From assembly GCA_029216955.1 (NCBI GenBank), contig JANAVB010044017.1, forward strand, positions 1,023,385 through 1,087,384: a stretch of DNA of 64,000 bases, written 5' to 3'. This document shows, in pieces, positions 27,331 through 39,724 of the stretch. Below the pieces are notes generated by a model. It was not told the origin of the DNA and did not search any database. It saw only the letters and a program-made list of their open reading frames with translations. The number at the start of each line of letters is the position of its first letter. Within the stretch, counting starts at the first letter, position 1. Made by a program: the position numbers and the translations under genes. The stretch comes from Iris pallida (taxonomy: Eukaryota > Streptophyta > Magnoliopsida > Asparagales > Iridaceae).

Positions 27331-28313
27331 ACTTGATTGTGCCTCTGCGCCAATCAGTGCCAAAGCTGCATCTCTGAACAAGAATACTACTTCCTAAAAG
27401 TTAGATTCTATTTAGAGTTCACTTCCTTCTTTCCATAGACGCCATACCAAATGCGCTGTGCCAATGTGGCAGAGCACCAAGACATCTTGCCTACTCCAAA
27501 ACAATCTGATTTGTGCTAGTCTGCTCCGTACCAATTAGGCCAGCACCATAACATTTTTACTCTACGCATATCGAGGACAGAACATAGAAGACTGGAAGTG
27601 TCACCGACCAACATCCAAATGGGGCCAGATGCTGACATGTGCGCCTATCTCAATCGGCATCAAACAGAAACGAATCAAATTGTACGCCAAATGACTCCAG
27701 TGCAGTCGATACCAACCATTAGTTCGTGTACAGTAAAAGCTTCTAAGAGTCAGAACCCACTTACTTATGCTAATGAACTTAGCACTGCTCTGTAGACATA
27801 GGGAACACAAAAGCTTAGGAATAGGCATCATATTCCTAATGTAATAAGGCAGAGTCTGCCTCATTCTTCTTCTTATCCCTACAATGTAATGAGGCAGAGT
27901 TTGCCTTCTTCTTCTTCTTCTTTTTTTCCTGCTACTGTACATGATCTCTGCGAACTTATTGTAGAAAAGCGAAAGACGGCGAGTGCATCCCATATAGCGA
28001 TCACTCCACAGATTGAACATCATTATAACTATCATAAAATCATAATCAAGTGCTGCTGTAAAACAACTAAATGGTCTGTGTTTGACCGCTTGAATTACCC
28101 TGACTTTTCTAAAATGATCTTGATAGTTGACGATGATATGTTCACATATGACAAACGTCAATGTTATTCACATGAAGTCGACGTCAAGTGCTGCTAAAAC
28201 TTGCAAAATGGGTGGTGTTCAACCGTTTGAACTACTATCGATCTCCCGATCACTTTCGATCTCCTAATGTGATCTTGGTAGATGAAGATGAGCTATTATT
28301 TGCTTTAGTTAAC
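27331..28313. other. Untranslated leader of Tat-1
   Basis: About 1 kb between the leader frame and gag. Several medium open frames on both strands (for example minus 27601-28161, with an Arg run from a CTT repeat) show no motif and no counterpart in Tat-2, and are not called. Confidence 0.5.
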
Positions 28314-30435
28314 ATGGCATCTCGTAGCACTAGGGGTGGAAGACGCCATTCATCACGACCTTTAGGATGACAAATCTACAGTCAAATACCATACTCTACT
28401 GAAGGGGTCTACCAAATTACAAGGTCAAGAAGCTAAGACTTCTCGGTCAAAGGAATCTTCCTGATTCCAACCGAGACGTACTCGATCAAAGAAATCTTTT
28501 TGATTCCAATCGAGACTTCCTCGGTCAAAGAAATCTTCCTGATTCCAGCCGAGACTTCATCGGTCAAAGGAATCTTCCCGATTCCAACCCCGGAGGTAGC
28601 AGTCTGATAGACTTCGACACTAATAGCGAAGACTCTGACCGTACCATCTTATCTACTAGCTTATTTTATGTATCAAGAGAAGTGTCTGATTATATGATAA
28701 ACGAAGAGCAAGACGCTTCCAGTTCTGCTAGCCAAGAGCAAAGAATCACTGTCTTGGAAGCCAACCTAAAAGCCATGGCTGACATGGTTACAAGCATGCA
28801 CGCAGAGATCATGACACAACATGCTGCTTCGTCGGTTGTGAATCCAATTCCAACCCAAGAACATGTAGCAGGAGCACAGCCTCTTCCTAACACTACAGTC
28901 CCGGAGGTTATACACCTTCAAGCACAAGCTACTCTAAGTCATTCTGGTGCTGGGGGTGGTACTTACCATGCAGTCCCACCTCCAAATCTTTCGAATCAAT
29001 CTGTTGCTCCTCAAGCATCAGGAGATCCTCTCGAGGCAGTTAAGCTTCTACAAAATTAGTTTGAAGCATTCAAGCAGAAGGAAGGATTACAAAAGTTAGG
29101 GATCAAGCAACCCTATCTTGCAGAGTGGAAGGAAGTTCCATTCCTGCGCAAATACGAGCTGTCGACCATAATGCTATTCGACGGCAGTACATCACAGAGT
29201 CAGTATATCAATAATTTTGAGATAATGACTGACCATCTCCAACAAAATGATGCTCTACTGACTAGAGTCTTCATCGGATGCTTAACAGGTGTTACTTATG
29301 ACTGGTATCAAAACCTGCCAGATGGTTGCATAACATCCTTCGCAGCATTGAAATAGATGTTCTTGGAATAATTATATGAAGGGACTCACGACATGATTAT
29401 GTCTACCCTTACCAAAATCAAACAGAAGCCCAATGAAACAGCTGAACATTTCATTGAGCACTTCTGATGGGAGGCACTCAAAATGCCTCTAGATACTCTG
29501 CACGCATTGACGATAGATACATATAAATCAAACTTGTTACCTATCGTCTGCATATGGATGAGACCTACACAATTTCAAGATTGAGTTTCCTTCATAGTAA
29601 GTGCCAGAGCAGCTAAAGACTGTGCTGAGAAGTTCAAGAAACTAGGCATCCCAATGTCTAATCTTGACAAAGATAAGCACCCTACTACCAGTAGTGGTAG
29701 TCACCATAACAATCGCAAAGGCAAGAAAGCCTTAGCCATCAATATAGGTCAGTTAGCACCTACGGTGACATCACCTCCACAGAAGGCAGCACCACAACCT
29801 AAGGAAGAGTATTCCTTCGATGACGATGACATCATGAGCATCTTTGATTGCTTGATCAAGAGCAATAAAATTAAACTGCCAGAGATCAAATGGCCAGATG
29901 AAGTAGGTAAGACTGACAATATCACAGGTATCTGGGCATCCAACTAGGGCGTACTATGTGCTCAAGGGAAAGATCTTGGAGTTAATTAATGCCAAAGCAA
30001 TTACCCTCTGATGAGAAGACAGTGACAACTAATGTTATCTTTTTACAATTCGGAGACTTCGCTCCTCAGTTAGTTCCCAATAGTGTCTTTCCAATTTCGA
30101 AGGCAACTATAGAGATTGTCAACCTTCTGCCCGCACGAAATAACAGTTTGGTTTCACTATCAACAGCCAAAGACAAGATCATGTGGGTCCATCCAGACCT
30201 CGTTAGCGAATTCGAACAGAAGATATCTGTTCCTTCTATCAAATCCAAGAAGTCAGCCAAGTACAATTTATGCAACATAACTTCAAGTGAGCACTCCTCG
30301 CTTGATGGCCGTGTTCCTTCTTTAAAGGCTACTTTTATTCCAGCAGGATTTACACCTTCTTCTTCGGATACTACCTCGCTGACATCAGAAGTCAACTACC
30401 AGCCTGAATTCCATCAATATAATCAACAATCTTAG
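28314..30435 (+). pseudogene. Tat-1 gag, heavily decayed
   Basis: Begins with a short basic start (MASRSTRGGRRHSSRP), a GVYQITRSRS segment matching GVYEHTRARS of Tat-2, then a 13-residue repeat array. A coiled-coil-like stretch follows (28740-28830). The capsid core has LFDGSTSQSQYINNFE, GCLTGVTYDWYQNLPDG and NETAEHFIEHF, then a spacer with low-complexity KGKKALAIN. Frameshifts occur near 28600 and 29945, and stops are numerous. After the second shift the frame 29989-30435 matches the Tat-2 segment that reads PMPKATMEVVNLLP. The zinc-knuckle region seen in Tat-2 (YCHYHRIVGHPTKDC) is not legible here. Confidence 0.75.
28443..28588 (+). repeat. 39-bp in-frame tandem repeat in Tat-1 gag, four copies
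   Basis: Units start at 28443, 28482, 28521 and 28560 (TCGGTCAAAGAAATCTTCCT...). Being 39 bp they encode a 13-residue peptide repeat close to SVKEIFLIPAETS. Confidence 0.9.
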
Positions 30436-31046
30436 GAGTTGATGATAAAGATGGGATATGATTTTCAGAAAGCCTAGGATTGAACTATGGAAAGGGGTCT
30501 CCGATACCCTTATCGTTACTACTTCAGGACAACAGGTATCGTATTGGACTGGGATTTGGGGCAGATCACACAATTTCCCATCAGAAAAAGAAGCCCTCCA
30601 AGAGCAAAGCACATGTAAGGACCTGTAACATAGTTTCTCTCTCGCTTGCTTTTAAAGAAGAAGTCTTGATCGATTACTAGATCTAGTAGACTCTACCTTG
30701 GAGACTACCCAGATGGTTAAGAGAATGAAGTTATCACTCCCCCTCCTGTTCCTCATGCTCCTCCAACATCAGCTCCACCAACTGAGTCGTGTCCTTCTAA
30801 ATTGATATCAGCGGATAAAGGCAAGCAGCAGGTTCGCTTCGACAAGAACCTGAAGAAGCAACTCCACTATAAAGTCTTTAGAAGCCATACAACTTTGACA
30901 TATTGGCTCAGCTAGCCAATACTCCAGCAAGATTATCAATCTTCGAGCTCCTTCGTCTCTCAAAGGAAACTTGAAAAACATTAAGCAAAGCTCTGATACA
31001 AGCTGATGTTTGTCTTGCATATCTCAAGAAGATAGATGAAGAACCT
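30436..31046 (+). pseudogene. Decayed Gag-protease linker of Tat-1
   Basis: Holds a legible MIKMGYDFQKA block (30445), a Pro-rich stretch (PPPVPHAPPTSAPPTES near 30745) and KGKQQVRFDKNLKKQ, which matches the ARFDRPLRKDN segment of Tat-2. Frame changes and stops make the boundaries approximate. Confidence 0.5.
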
Positions 31047-31577
31047 GTGGCATGCCCTCAATGTCATAGTGTGATAGAAATCATGCCAAACGTCACCTTT
31101 ACCCAGGATAACATGTTGTTAGAGGATAATCGGCACGACCGAACTCTTTACTTCACTCGGTACATCGACACGATGTGGGTGAATCGTATCCTTGTCGATC
31201 CCGGGTCTACACTCAACATAATCCCAAAGACTTTGCAGGATTACCTAAAGATTCCAGTACACAGTCTTTCAGCAACGGTTACAACTATTCTTGGATTCAA
31301 TTCTGTGAAGAGTAAATCGCTCGAAAAGATTCGTTTGAGAGTTTAAATTAGCGATCTCCATACAAAAGTCACCTGTTATGGGATTGATAATTACGTTTCC
31401 TACAATCTATTGTTAGAAAGGTCGTGGCTGCATGAACATAAAATTGTGCTATCCACTCTTCATCAGTGCTTCAAGTATGTAGATGATAACGGAGAGACGA
31501 AAAAGGAAGTAACTGACCTTAATCCTTTTCGATGTGTGGAGGCCTACTATACAGACTCCAGAATGTACAAAGAATAG
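31047..31577 (+). pseudogene. Tat-1 aspartic protease
   Basis: The active-site region is NRILVDPGSTLNIIPKTL (about 31177-31230), with Pro replacing the usual Ser/Thr in D-S/T-G. It is followed by TTILGFNSVKSKSLEKIRL, a YVSYNLLLERSWLHEH segment (LLGRPW in Tat-2) and VLSTLHQCFKYV. The same DPGSS variation in Tat-2 suggests it is a lineage feature rather than damage. A TAA at 31344-31346 and a TAG near 31575 interrupt it. Confidence 0.8.
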
Positions 31578-32149
31578 TACATCAAGGTCGCGCTGGCCAT
31601 GGATACTGAGGAAGACCAAAAAGATGACTCGAACGACGTCTTAGAGATTCCAGTCAAAGGACGCACCTCTCGTCCTTCATCTTCATAAATGTTGACTATC
31701 ACTCTCGCTCCTCCTATTAAAAAATAGAGCAAAGGGAGGTCACCTCTTCTGAGCCTATTATTCTCGACCTCCATCATAATAAGTCTACTCTTTCTCATTC
31801 TCTTATTATTGACCTGACAGTGTCTCCAGCCAAGGTCACAAATACTGTTATAACTGTTGAGACTGAAAATATCAATAAAATAGTATCTCTTTTGTAGTAT
31901 ATTAATGCCAATTATTATGCACAATATTACTTAGAAACTGGATAAGTTCAAACCTCTCACATTAGAAGCAAACATTAGAAGCAATTCAACCTTTTCAAGA
32001 TGAGATAGAGTATGAACCGGTACAGAGTTCATTCTTTGTATTTCCTTCTCGAAATGATGATGATCATCAAATCCTCTGTAGCAGAGAATGTAACCAAAGA
32101 CCTATACTCGACAACGATTCAGAAAATTACGATCACGGAAGAATACAAC

Positions 32150-32335
32150 TGCGTCGTTATAGTCAGCAATTCAAAAACATTATTAAAAAAATAGGTTACA
32201 TTTTGGGTCTGGATTGAATGGAGGCAAAGGCAAGCATACTCTTATTCGAATACCTGCTCATAAGGGAAAGTCATCACAATACTATAACAAGACTAGACAT
32301 GGGTTAGGCTATATTTCACCGAATACGAATCCGTA
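32150..32335 (+). pseudogene. G-patch-like segment after the Tat-1 protease region
   Basis: Across a frameshift the sequence reads KNIIKKIGYILG, then a Gly/Lys-rich GLNGGKGK block, then HKGKSSQYYNKTRHGLGY. Tat-2 has the equivalent in one frame at about 47030-47195. The GxGLN-GKG-R pattern resembles G-patch motifs (RNA-binding). Confidence 0.45.
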
Positions 32336-32639
32336 TAGATTTGAGTCAGACGAAGAGGTTCGATCTCACTCTTTGGATTCTACTTCATAGGACTCAGACA
32401 CTAGCATAGGGAAAGCTCATCAACTAACTCTATCTGTCAATATGGTGACAACTGAATTCTCAGAAGACGATGACAATGATGACTTAACCGAGGCTTATGA
32501 AAAAGATCCTTGGGCACAATGGATGGATACTCAATAGGAGCTTCGCTTCGAACATCGTGAACCACCCATCGAGGACGAGTTAATACAAATCAACATTGGA
32601 GACGAAGCTTCTCCAAAGGCAATCTTTATCAGCAAAAGC

Positions 32640-33640
32640 CTTCCTGAAGCAGATAAATAAAACTTGATCCAGCTTATTAGAGAATACATTGACATATTTG
32701 CCTGAAGTTATGAAGATATATCGAGATTAAATCCTCAGATAGCTACTCACAAGCTCAATATTTTGCCAAATGCTAGGCCAGTCAAACAATAACAACGACA
32801 GTTTTGTCCTGATATGATGGATGCCATAGAGGCCAAAGTTAAGAAGCTTATCGCCTGCGGCTTTGTTAGGAGGAACAATATCCCGACTGGGTGGCTAATG
32901 TCGTCCCAGTCATAAAAAAATAGGAAATGTCCAAGTCGACATCAACTTTAGAGACCTCAACGCAACTTGTCCCAAGGACAAGTTTCCTCTTCCAATCACT
33001 AATATCATGATCGACAACACCTACGGGTTTGAGCGAATGTCTTTCATGGATGGGTTATTTGGATATAACCAGATCATGATGAATTCCAAAGATGAAAAGC
33101 ATACATCCTTCTGCACTCCTCTGGGAGTCTATTGCTATACAGTCATACCATTTGGTCTCAAGAACGCTGGTGCTACATATCAGCGGGCTATGAGTACTAT
33201 TTTTCGTAAACATTTATAGAAAACAATCGAATGCTATGTCGATGATATTGCTATCAAGAGTCGTCTAAAGGAAGACCACATCCAAGACTTAGGGACTATT
33301 TTCGATCTAATGCGTCAGCATCAACTGAAAATGAATTCCACCAAGTTATTTCTGGGAGTCTCTATTGGCAAATTTCTTGGATTTGTTATTACCTCTAAGT
33401 GTATACACGTTGACACCAAGAAAGTCAAAGCCATTCAAGAGATGCGTCTTCCACGCTACCAAAAAGAGCTACGAGGATTCCAGGAACGACTTGCTTACAT
33501 TAGGAGATTCATCTCAAATCTTTCTGGACGTTGCAAACCATTCACTCAACTAATGAAAAAGGTGTGTCTTTCATTTGGACTAACGAATGCCAGCAAGCAT
33601 TTGAGGACATTAAGCAGTACTTAACGAACCCTCTAGTCCT
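32640..33640 (+). pseudogene. Tat-1 reverse transcriptase
   Basis: RT motifs survive in pieces: VQVDINFRDLNATCPKDKFPLP (about 32930, after a frame change), FMDGLFGYNQIMM, TSFCTPLGVYCYTVIPFGL, NAGATYQRAM, the catalytic ECYVDDIAIKS (about 33229-33261), KFLGFVITSKCIHVDTKK and the GFQERLAYIRRFIS connection. The TATYQR- and YVDD-type residues fit the Tat lineage. Stops, for example TAG after FRKHL at 33217, and several frameshifts make it non-functional. Confidence 0.85.
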
Positions 33641-34050
33641 AGTTCCTCTGATTACATGAATACCCTTTCTGATGTACGTTCGAGCTATGGATCACTCTTT
33701 GGGAACTCTCCTAGCCCAGAAAAATAATGAAGGTCATGAGCAAGCAATCTACTATCTCAGTCACACAATGATCGGTGCTGAATATTGATACAGCCCAGTA
33801 GAAAAAAATATTTAGCCTTGATGTTCGCCGTCCAGAAGACGCGTTATTACATCACGGGCCTGACTATTTATGTCATCTCCAGAGTCAATCCTCTACGGGT
33901 TCTGATGAAGATGCCTAGTACACTCAATCTCAGACTTGCTACATGGGCAATACTTCTAGCACACTATGACATGGTCTATGTCCCGCAGAAGTCTGTTAAG
34001 GGTCAAGCTCTAGCTGACTTCTTGGATGCACATCCAATTCCTGAAACTTC
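33640..34050 (+). pseudogene. Tat-1 first RNase H domain (decayed)
   Basis: Read through frame changes: ALDHSLGTLL-like start near 33685, then RYYITGLTIYVISRVNPLRVLM, RLATWAILLAHYDMVYVPQKSVKGQALADFLDAHP, the usual end of the Ty3-type RNase H just before the second RNase H in Tat elements. Confidence 0.7.
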
Positions 34051-34079
34051 AAAACTTTATGATGAAATTCCTAATAAAA

Positions 34080-34537
34080 CTCTAGAGTCCAACATAATTC
34101 TAGAAGGAATACTCGCTTTGCGTCTATTTTTTGATGGTGCATCCAGAATTGGACCCAACAGTATCATTATCGCTAGAGTAGGAATTGTCCTTGTATCCCC
34201 AGAAGGACTAGCTATTCAGAGAGCCTATTCTCTGGACAAGTCATGCTCTAACAATATTGTTGAGTACAATGCTTTACTCATCGGTCTCCAGTTAGCTAAA
34301 CAACTGAATATGGACTATCTTGAGGTATATAAAGACTCTAAACTGATTGTCAACCAGGTTAGAGGTACGCACGAGGTCCGACATCAAGATCTCATCCTTT
34401 ATCAAGAAGTAGCAGTTAAACTAGCTATGTTATTCAAAGGTTTCTTTATTGAGCATATACGCCAAGCATGTAATACAGAAGCTGATGCACTTGCTAATCT
34501 AGAAGCCGTGTTAGCTGTCCCTGTGAAAAGGCAATAG
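34080..34537 (+). pseudogene. Tat-1 second, archaeal-type RNase H domain
   Basis: An open stretch with LRLFFDGASRIGPNSIIIARVGIVLVSP, then NNIVEYNALLIGLQLAKQLN, LEVYKDSKLIVNQVRG and CNTEADALANLE. These give the D, E, D, D catalytic positions of an RNase HI of the archaeal-like type. Tat/Ogre elements are known for carrying this second domain. It is the best-preserved part of Tat-1 pol and ends at TAG 34535-34537. Confidence 0.85.
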
Positions 34538-34779
34538 TTAATCGTCATCGCTAATCGAGAATTATTCTGTCGAGAATAATCTGAATATTGAATTTAGTAA
34601 CGTGGTTGAGGTTTGCACTACAACTGAGGACTGGAGGACTCCTTTCATCGACTTCGTAGTGCATGACATCCTGCCAGAGGATCCTAAAGAAGTAATGACA
34701 ATTCGTCGTCGGTCACTCCGATTTTACTAGAATTAGTCGTCCAAGATACTCTACCGTCTATCATTTGACGTTATGCTCC

Positions 34780-35890
34780 TATGCTGTCTTACGGGCGATG
34801 AAGCAAAACAAATATTACGTGAAGCTTACAATGTTGTCTGTGGTGCACACCAGTCCGACTCTAAACTACAAGACCGTATCTGACGCATGGGATACTATTG
34901 GCCTACTATGGTGGTAGATACAATTGAATATACAAAAAAATACAGAACATGTCAGATCCTTGCCGATTTGATCCACCGAACATCGAAATTCTTACATCCT
35001 ACCGTAGCATCTTAGCCCTTTGAAGCTTGGGCCATGGATGTCACTGGTCCTATCAATCCACCATCATCTCGAGGACATCGATTCATCCTAGCTTTAACCG
35101 ATTACTTCTCAAAATGGGCAGAAGCTATTCATCTAGCCAAAGTCAAGACAAGCATTGTCATTAGCTTTATCAAACATCATGTCATCTATCGGTTCAGAGT
35201 TCTTCGAAGAATTATCCATGACAACGGACCTCAGTTCGTGAATCAAGCATTCACTTAATTCTGCAATGACACTCGGATCAACAACATTGCTTCTACAGCT
35301 TATAATCCTACGAGTAACGGTTTAGCAGAAGCATTCAACAAAACAATTATCAAGCTTCTCAAAAAGTTTGTTTCTACAAATAAACACAACTGGAGCAAAA
35401 ATAATGGAAAATGTCTATGGGCATACCGTACTACTATACCCCAACTGGCTGTATACCTTTCTTTCTGGTGTATGGATGCGAAGCTGTCTTACCGTTGGAG
35501 ATCCAAATTCCATCCTTGAGGATAGCTATTGCCAATGAACTCACAATCGAAAATAATAATCATCTTCGACTTCAAAAACCTGAAGCACTTGATAAGAAGC
35601 GGCTGCTAGCTCAACAGCACATTAAGCTATATCAAGCTCGAATCTTAAAAGCTTTGAACCGTAAAATCAAAGCATGAACTTTTCAAAAGGGTGAGCTAGT
35701 CCTTGCTGTCAGACGTCCTATGAATATGACACACATGAGCAAAGGCAAATTCAAGCCAAAGTAGGAAGGTCCCTATGTTATAAGTAAAGTTTTCTCTAAT
35801 AGAGCTTATCAACTGGTCGGGATGGACGATCGAATCGCTATGATGCCTATCAACGGTGAATTCCTGAAGAAATATCATGTTCAAAAGTAT
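34780..35890 (+). pseudogene. Tat-1 integrase
   Basis: The zinc finger shows VVCGAHQSDSKLQDRI, MGYYWPTM and KKYRTCQILAD (about 34840-34970). The core has AMDVTGPINPPSSRGHRF (first D), IIHDNGPQFVNQAF (second D) and NPTSNGLAEAFNKTI (E), then a C-terminal part with VYGCEAVLPLEIQIPSLR and FKPKXEGPYVISKVF. TAA at 35256-35258 and later frameshifts break it. It ends near 35890, just before the hairpin array. Confidence 0.85.
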
Positions 35891-36158
35891 GTATTATATT
35901 TTTTGACAAATATTGTACATATGGAAATTTTTGAGTTATTTCCTTTTATTCAATCTTTTCATAAATAAACCCACAAATAATAAGTCCTCAGAAATCCCCA
36001 GTGGAGTCTAACCAGATCTTATTGTACATCCTCAAAAATTTAACCCATAATATCTATCACAACATATCATCACAAACATCGTCTTTTGAGACCTAGTCAT
36101 TTTAAAAGATATCGTATTCTTGAGTCCCAGTTGGTTAAAGGATAATCAACCGATATAC

Positions 36159-36392
36159 GAATTCACATCCACATAACCTGTGAATTCTACTATCTACATC
36201 GACAACTTGTCACATCCATATTACCTCTGATAATGTCGTCTCAAAAGTAATATCAAATCTAGTTATATTCTGTTACGTCCAAGACCTCTAAATAGATATG
36301 ATTAGTGATATTATTTTCAAGAAATACGTCATGTCCAGCACCTCTGAATGTATTTCTCTAATAATATCTATTGCCTGTGTCTCAAAAGATAC
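36159..36392. repeat. Hairpin array of Tat-1 at the sense/antisense convergence point
   Basis: Stem-loops with a shared core (CACATCCATATTACCTCTGA type) and different arms. GAATTCAC/GTGAATTC is perfect (36159-36166 with 36180-36187). AGAAATACGT/ATGTATTTCT gives ten pairs including one G-T (36320-36329 with 36348-36357) around CATGTCCAGCACCTCTGA. Weaker ones lie near 36204-36235 and 36262-36298, and a core-less TATCT/AGATA at 36365-36392. Same location as the array of Tat-2. Confidence 0.7.
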
Positions 36393-36504
36393 ATGAAGTA
36401 GTAGAATTACAAAATAATAGCTTTTGAATTTCATAAGTGATCTTGAGAACATAAAATTGTTACATTGTTCAAAATATGATAAAATTGTCAAAAAGTTACA
36501 TTAC

Positions 36505-39463
36505 TCATTGGGGAGGTGGAGTTCTGAGGTCAGAAATCATTTTCTTCAAGGCTTTAGCTCGCTCCATCCATGTAGTAATCACCCTTGCCATAGCCAAGTC
36601 TCTCCTAAAAATTGGAAGTAAAGGCTGCATTAATGTAATGTGACGTTCCATCTCTGCATTTTGAGCTCGGAGGAGTTCATCTCTTTGCCTATTCAGATCA
36701 TCTAGACGGCTGGAGGCAAATTGATATAGCTCGAATACATCTTCTTGGCATTTTCTAGCTGTTGTGACCGATGCATGAGTCCTGGCCAGTTCAACTTCTA
36801 GCTCTTGAATGCGAGCTTGACCCTCATTTACTTCTTTGTCTCTCTGTTTCCTCGGCCTTGTAAAGCTCAGTAGAGGAAGTGGCCTCAACAGTACTGGACT
36901 CTATCTCTCCAGATTGTATCGTGAATGCGACTATAGAGTTGTCCAGTACAGATTATCGTTCCTCGTACTCACGAGCTATGGCCTCGCACTCATCATCAAC
37001 CAGTCTTTGTATATTTCCTTTTGTTAGCTATTGGTAAGACTGAATAGGCTCCTCGAGCTCCTTCAGGATTTACTCTAGGGTCTTGGCCCTTTCAATATCG
37101 CAAAGATCGCATATGGCCTCAATTGGAAAAAGAGACGTCCTCTTTACAAAATCGTAAGAATAGTTCTTCTCTATGGCCAATTGAAGTAGAGAATGCAAGG
37201 AAGTGAAAAAGGCATCTATGTAAGTATGGATGATGCTATTTGTCAACATCGATACACCAAGTGTCGCTGCCTCGACAGAAGTTTCTCCTTCTACAGAGAC
37301 GGGAGGAATGGCAACCTTCACAACAATAGCACCTGGAGATTTTAGTGTATGCATTTTCGAGGAGCTTCCCTCCATAGCATGAGTCCCGGTATCCAAAAGA
37401 GCCATGGTTGAACTGAGGCTGAAGGCGGTAGAAGCCAACGGGACTTCGGTGATCGTCTCTATATGACCTGCTGCAATTCAAAATAAGATCAATTAGCATA
37501 TGGAATTAAGTAAATAAGTAATGATAAATAAAGTCAGAAATTTACCTGGGTCCGTTGGCGTATATGGAGTTTCCATAGGCGTAGTATCCCGTTCTGTAAC
37601 GAGCCTCTCCATTGTAGAAGCAGATACTATCGCCTGGCTACTTCCTACTTCCGAGCCTCCTGACATGAAGCGGCTACTCCTAGCCCCCGACTCAGCTTGG
37701 CCACCTTGGGCTGCCTCCTCTGCCCTCTTTATTTCAAAAATGTGTTCAACAGGGGTTTGAATCCCCTCATCATAAATATTGGGGTTTTTATCACCCTCTG
37801 GACCTTCGAAACCTTTAGCAAGGTCTTCATCACATTCATCATCATTATTTGGGCTTCCGTCACCCCTAATGTCAACGTCAGAGTTCTCATCGCCTTGTGG
37901 TTCATCGAGGCTCTGATCATCATCACTAGGATTCTGGTCGCCCTCATCTTCAACAGGGTGCTCACCACCCTCAATTATAGTTTGGCTATCTTTGGTCACC
38001 AAGTCTTGATTCTCTTGGGCCACTTCCAGATCGGAGGCCGCATCAACAGGGTCCTCCTTAATCGGTTCTTCCAAAAATCACAGTCCTGTAACGCTATTAT
38101 CATCTATTTGTCATTTTGAGGAGATGTATCGCACATGATAGGGGCTACAGGAGGTTGAATTATTAAAGGAGCTGGAACTTTCGAAATAGCATCATTTGAA
38201 GTTAACCTTTTCTCGGGAACTGTGACCTTTAGAGCGTCATCAGTGGCCGGTGTCAATATTAAACCAGCTGAGGCAAACGTCGTTAATGTCCTTGTATACA
38301 AGGAAATGTTGATCCCAATGATTACTTGGTTCTAAAACAGTAATCAGAGGGGTATCCACTGCAATAGTTGGAGCTGGCGCACTGGTTGGTGGAGGGTCTG
38401 GAGATAAATAAATATCAATATAAATGGCTAAAGTGTTAACATCTAATAAATCTTGTTTGACTAAAAGAGTAAGGGTATCACCTTTCGGAGACGGCGGATC
38501 TTGGGATGGCAGTGACGGTTCTTGATGATCAGGAGACTAACTTGGCGATGATGGAATAGGCAAAACTACGGTTTTCTCTTTCCCAACTCTGGTCGCCAAT
38601 AATTTTCTTCTCGCTTTGCACTTAAGTGGCAGTTGAGGTGATGCTTCAGTTCCAGAAGGTTCATCTTGCGCAATCAGCTCCCTACTTGTTTCTTCAGTAG
38701 AAACCCTACTTTCCTTCTGGATAGAATATGGGGTTGTTCCCCTGAAAGAAGATGTTCCTCCAAGCGAAAGTTCCGGCTCCAACTACCGTGTCTGAGCCCT
38801 TATCTTCGCTACGGGCTTCTTAACAACAGCCATTTCTTTGTTTTTTTTTCCTTTTCCCTTAGCAAGAAAAGGAAGTTCTTCATGAATCGACTGGGAGGAT
38901 GAAGTCCCAGTCTTCTGTTTCTTACTGCCCCCTTTTATGGAAGATTTTTTTTTGCGCTTCTTTAAAGAGACTCACAGTGTACCTTGCACTTCATCGTGGA
39001 AACCGACTGGTGCAACTTCTAGAGGAGCATCAGCGGGAACGTCCTCTTCGGCTTTGGCAAAATTTATAGTTGCTTTGGTCCCTTCTCGTGACCTTCTGAT
39101 ACTAACAAAGCTATAAGATAAAGAAAAACCCTCGAAAAAGGTGTTGGCTGAAGTATAAAAATTCGTATATGTACTCAACATACGCGGGCCTACTTCAAAA
39201 CTAGCCGAGGGCATGGTAAATATATCTTTAGTGCCCCTCGCACTATAGTACCTCCATCCTCGAGCACCGTCGATCAGATGTCCGTAAGCTTTAAGGCAGG
39301 TGGTGGCATTCCTAACGTGCATCGGGTCGTAGCCGAGCTAAAGAGCAAATCGGCTAGGTAGGTATGGTTCCCGATAGCATTCATTCTCGAACTGATACAC
39401 CAGATGTGAGGGTCTTATCACTTTCAACCAAGTGACGGCTGCTGGAGGTGGACGAGTACCCAT
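36505..39463 (-). pseudogene. Antisense gene (aORF) of Tat-1, N-terminally truncated
   Basis: On the minus strand from an ATG at 39463: VIRPSHLVYQ and REPYLPSRFAL match Tat-2, then after a TAG come DGARGWRYYSARGTKD and PRMLSTYTNFYTSANT. Downstream are low-complexity, acidic segments (38074-37493, rich in Asp/Glu) and a long coiled coil (36888-36505: RIQELEVELARTHASV, LDDLNRQRDELLRAQNAEME) to a stop at 36505. Several frames are used, so introns, frameshifts or both are present. Relative to Tat-2 about 2 kb of the N-terminal part is missing between 39463 and the antisense TATA box at 39725. Function unknown. Confidence 0.6.
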
Positions 39464-39724
39464 AGGTGTTTTCCATGTCAAAAGGAACGAACTTTTGTAT
39501 TCAAACGTGTAAAAATTACAAAAAGGAACTCCTGAACATGAGATTTAAGTACAAATTTTTTTGGAAAAGTGTGACGATGGAGATCGAGCACTGCAGCGGC
39601 TCCTTTACTCCGTTTATCATTTGACAATGACTTGAACTTGCTCTGAATTTCTGACGCTCGAGATTGGTACTCGGGGTTGCTAATTAGAAAAATGTCGACC
39701 TTTTTAATGAAGGATAACTCCTTC

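Noticed and set aside
27601..28197. Open frames on both strands in the Tat-1 leader
   Set aside because: Driven by a CTT/AAG repeat, with no counterpart in Tat-2 and no motif.
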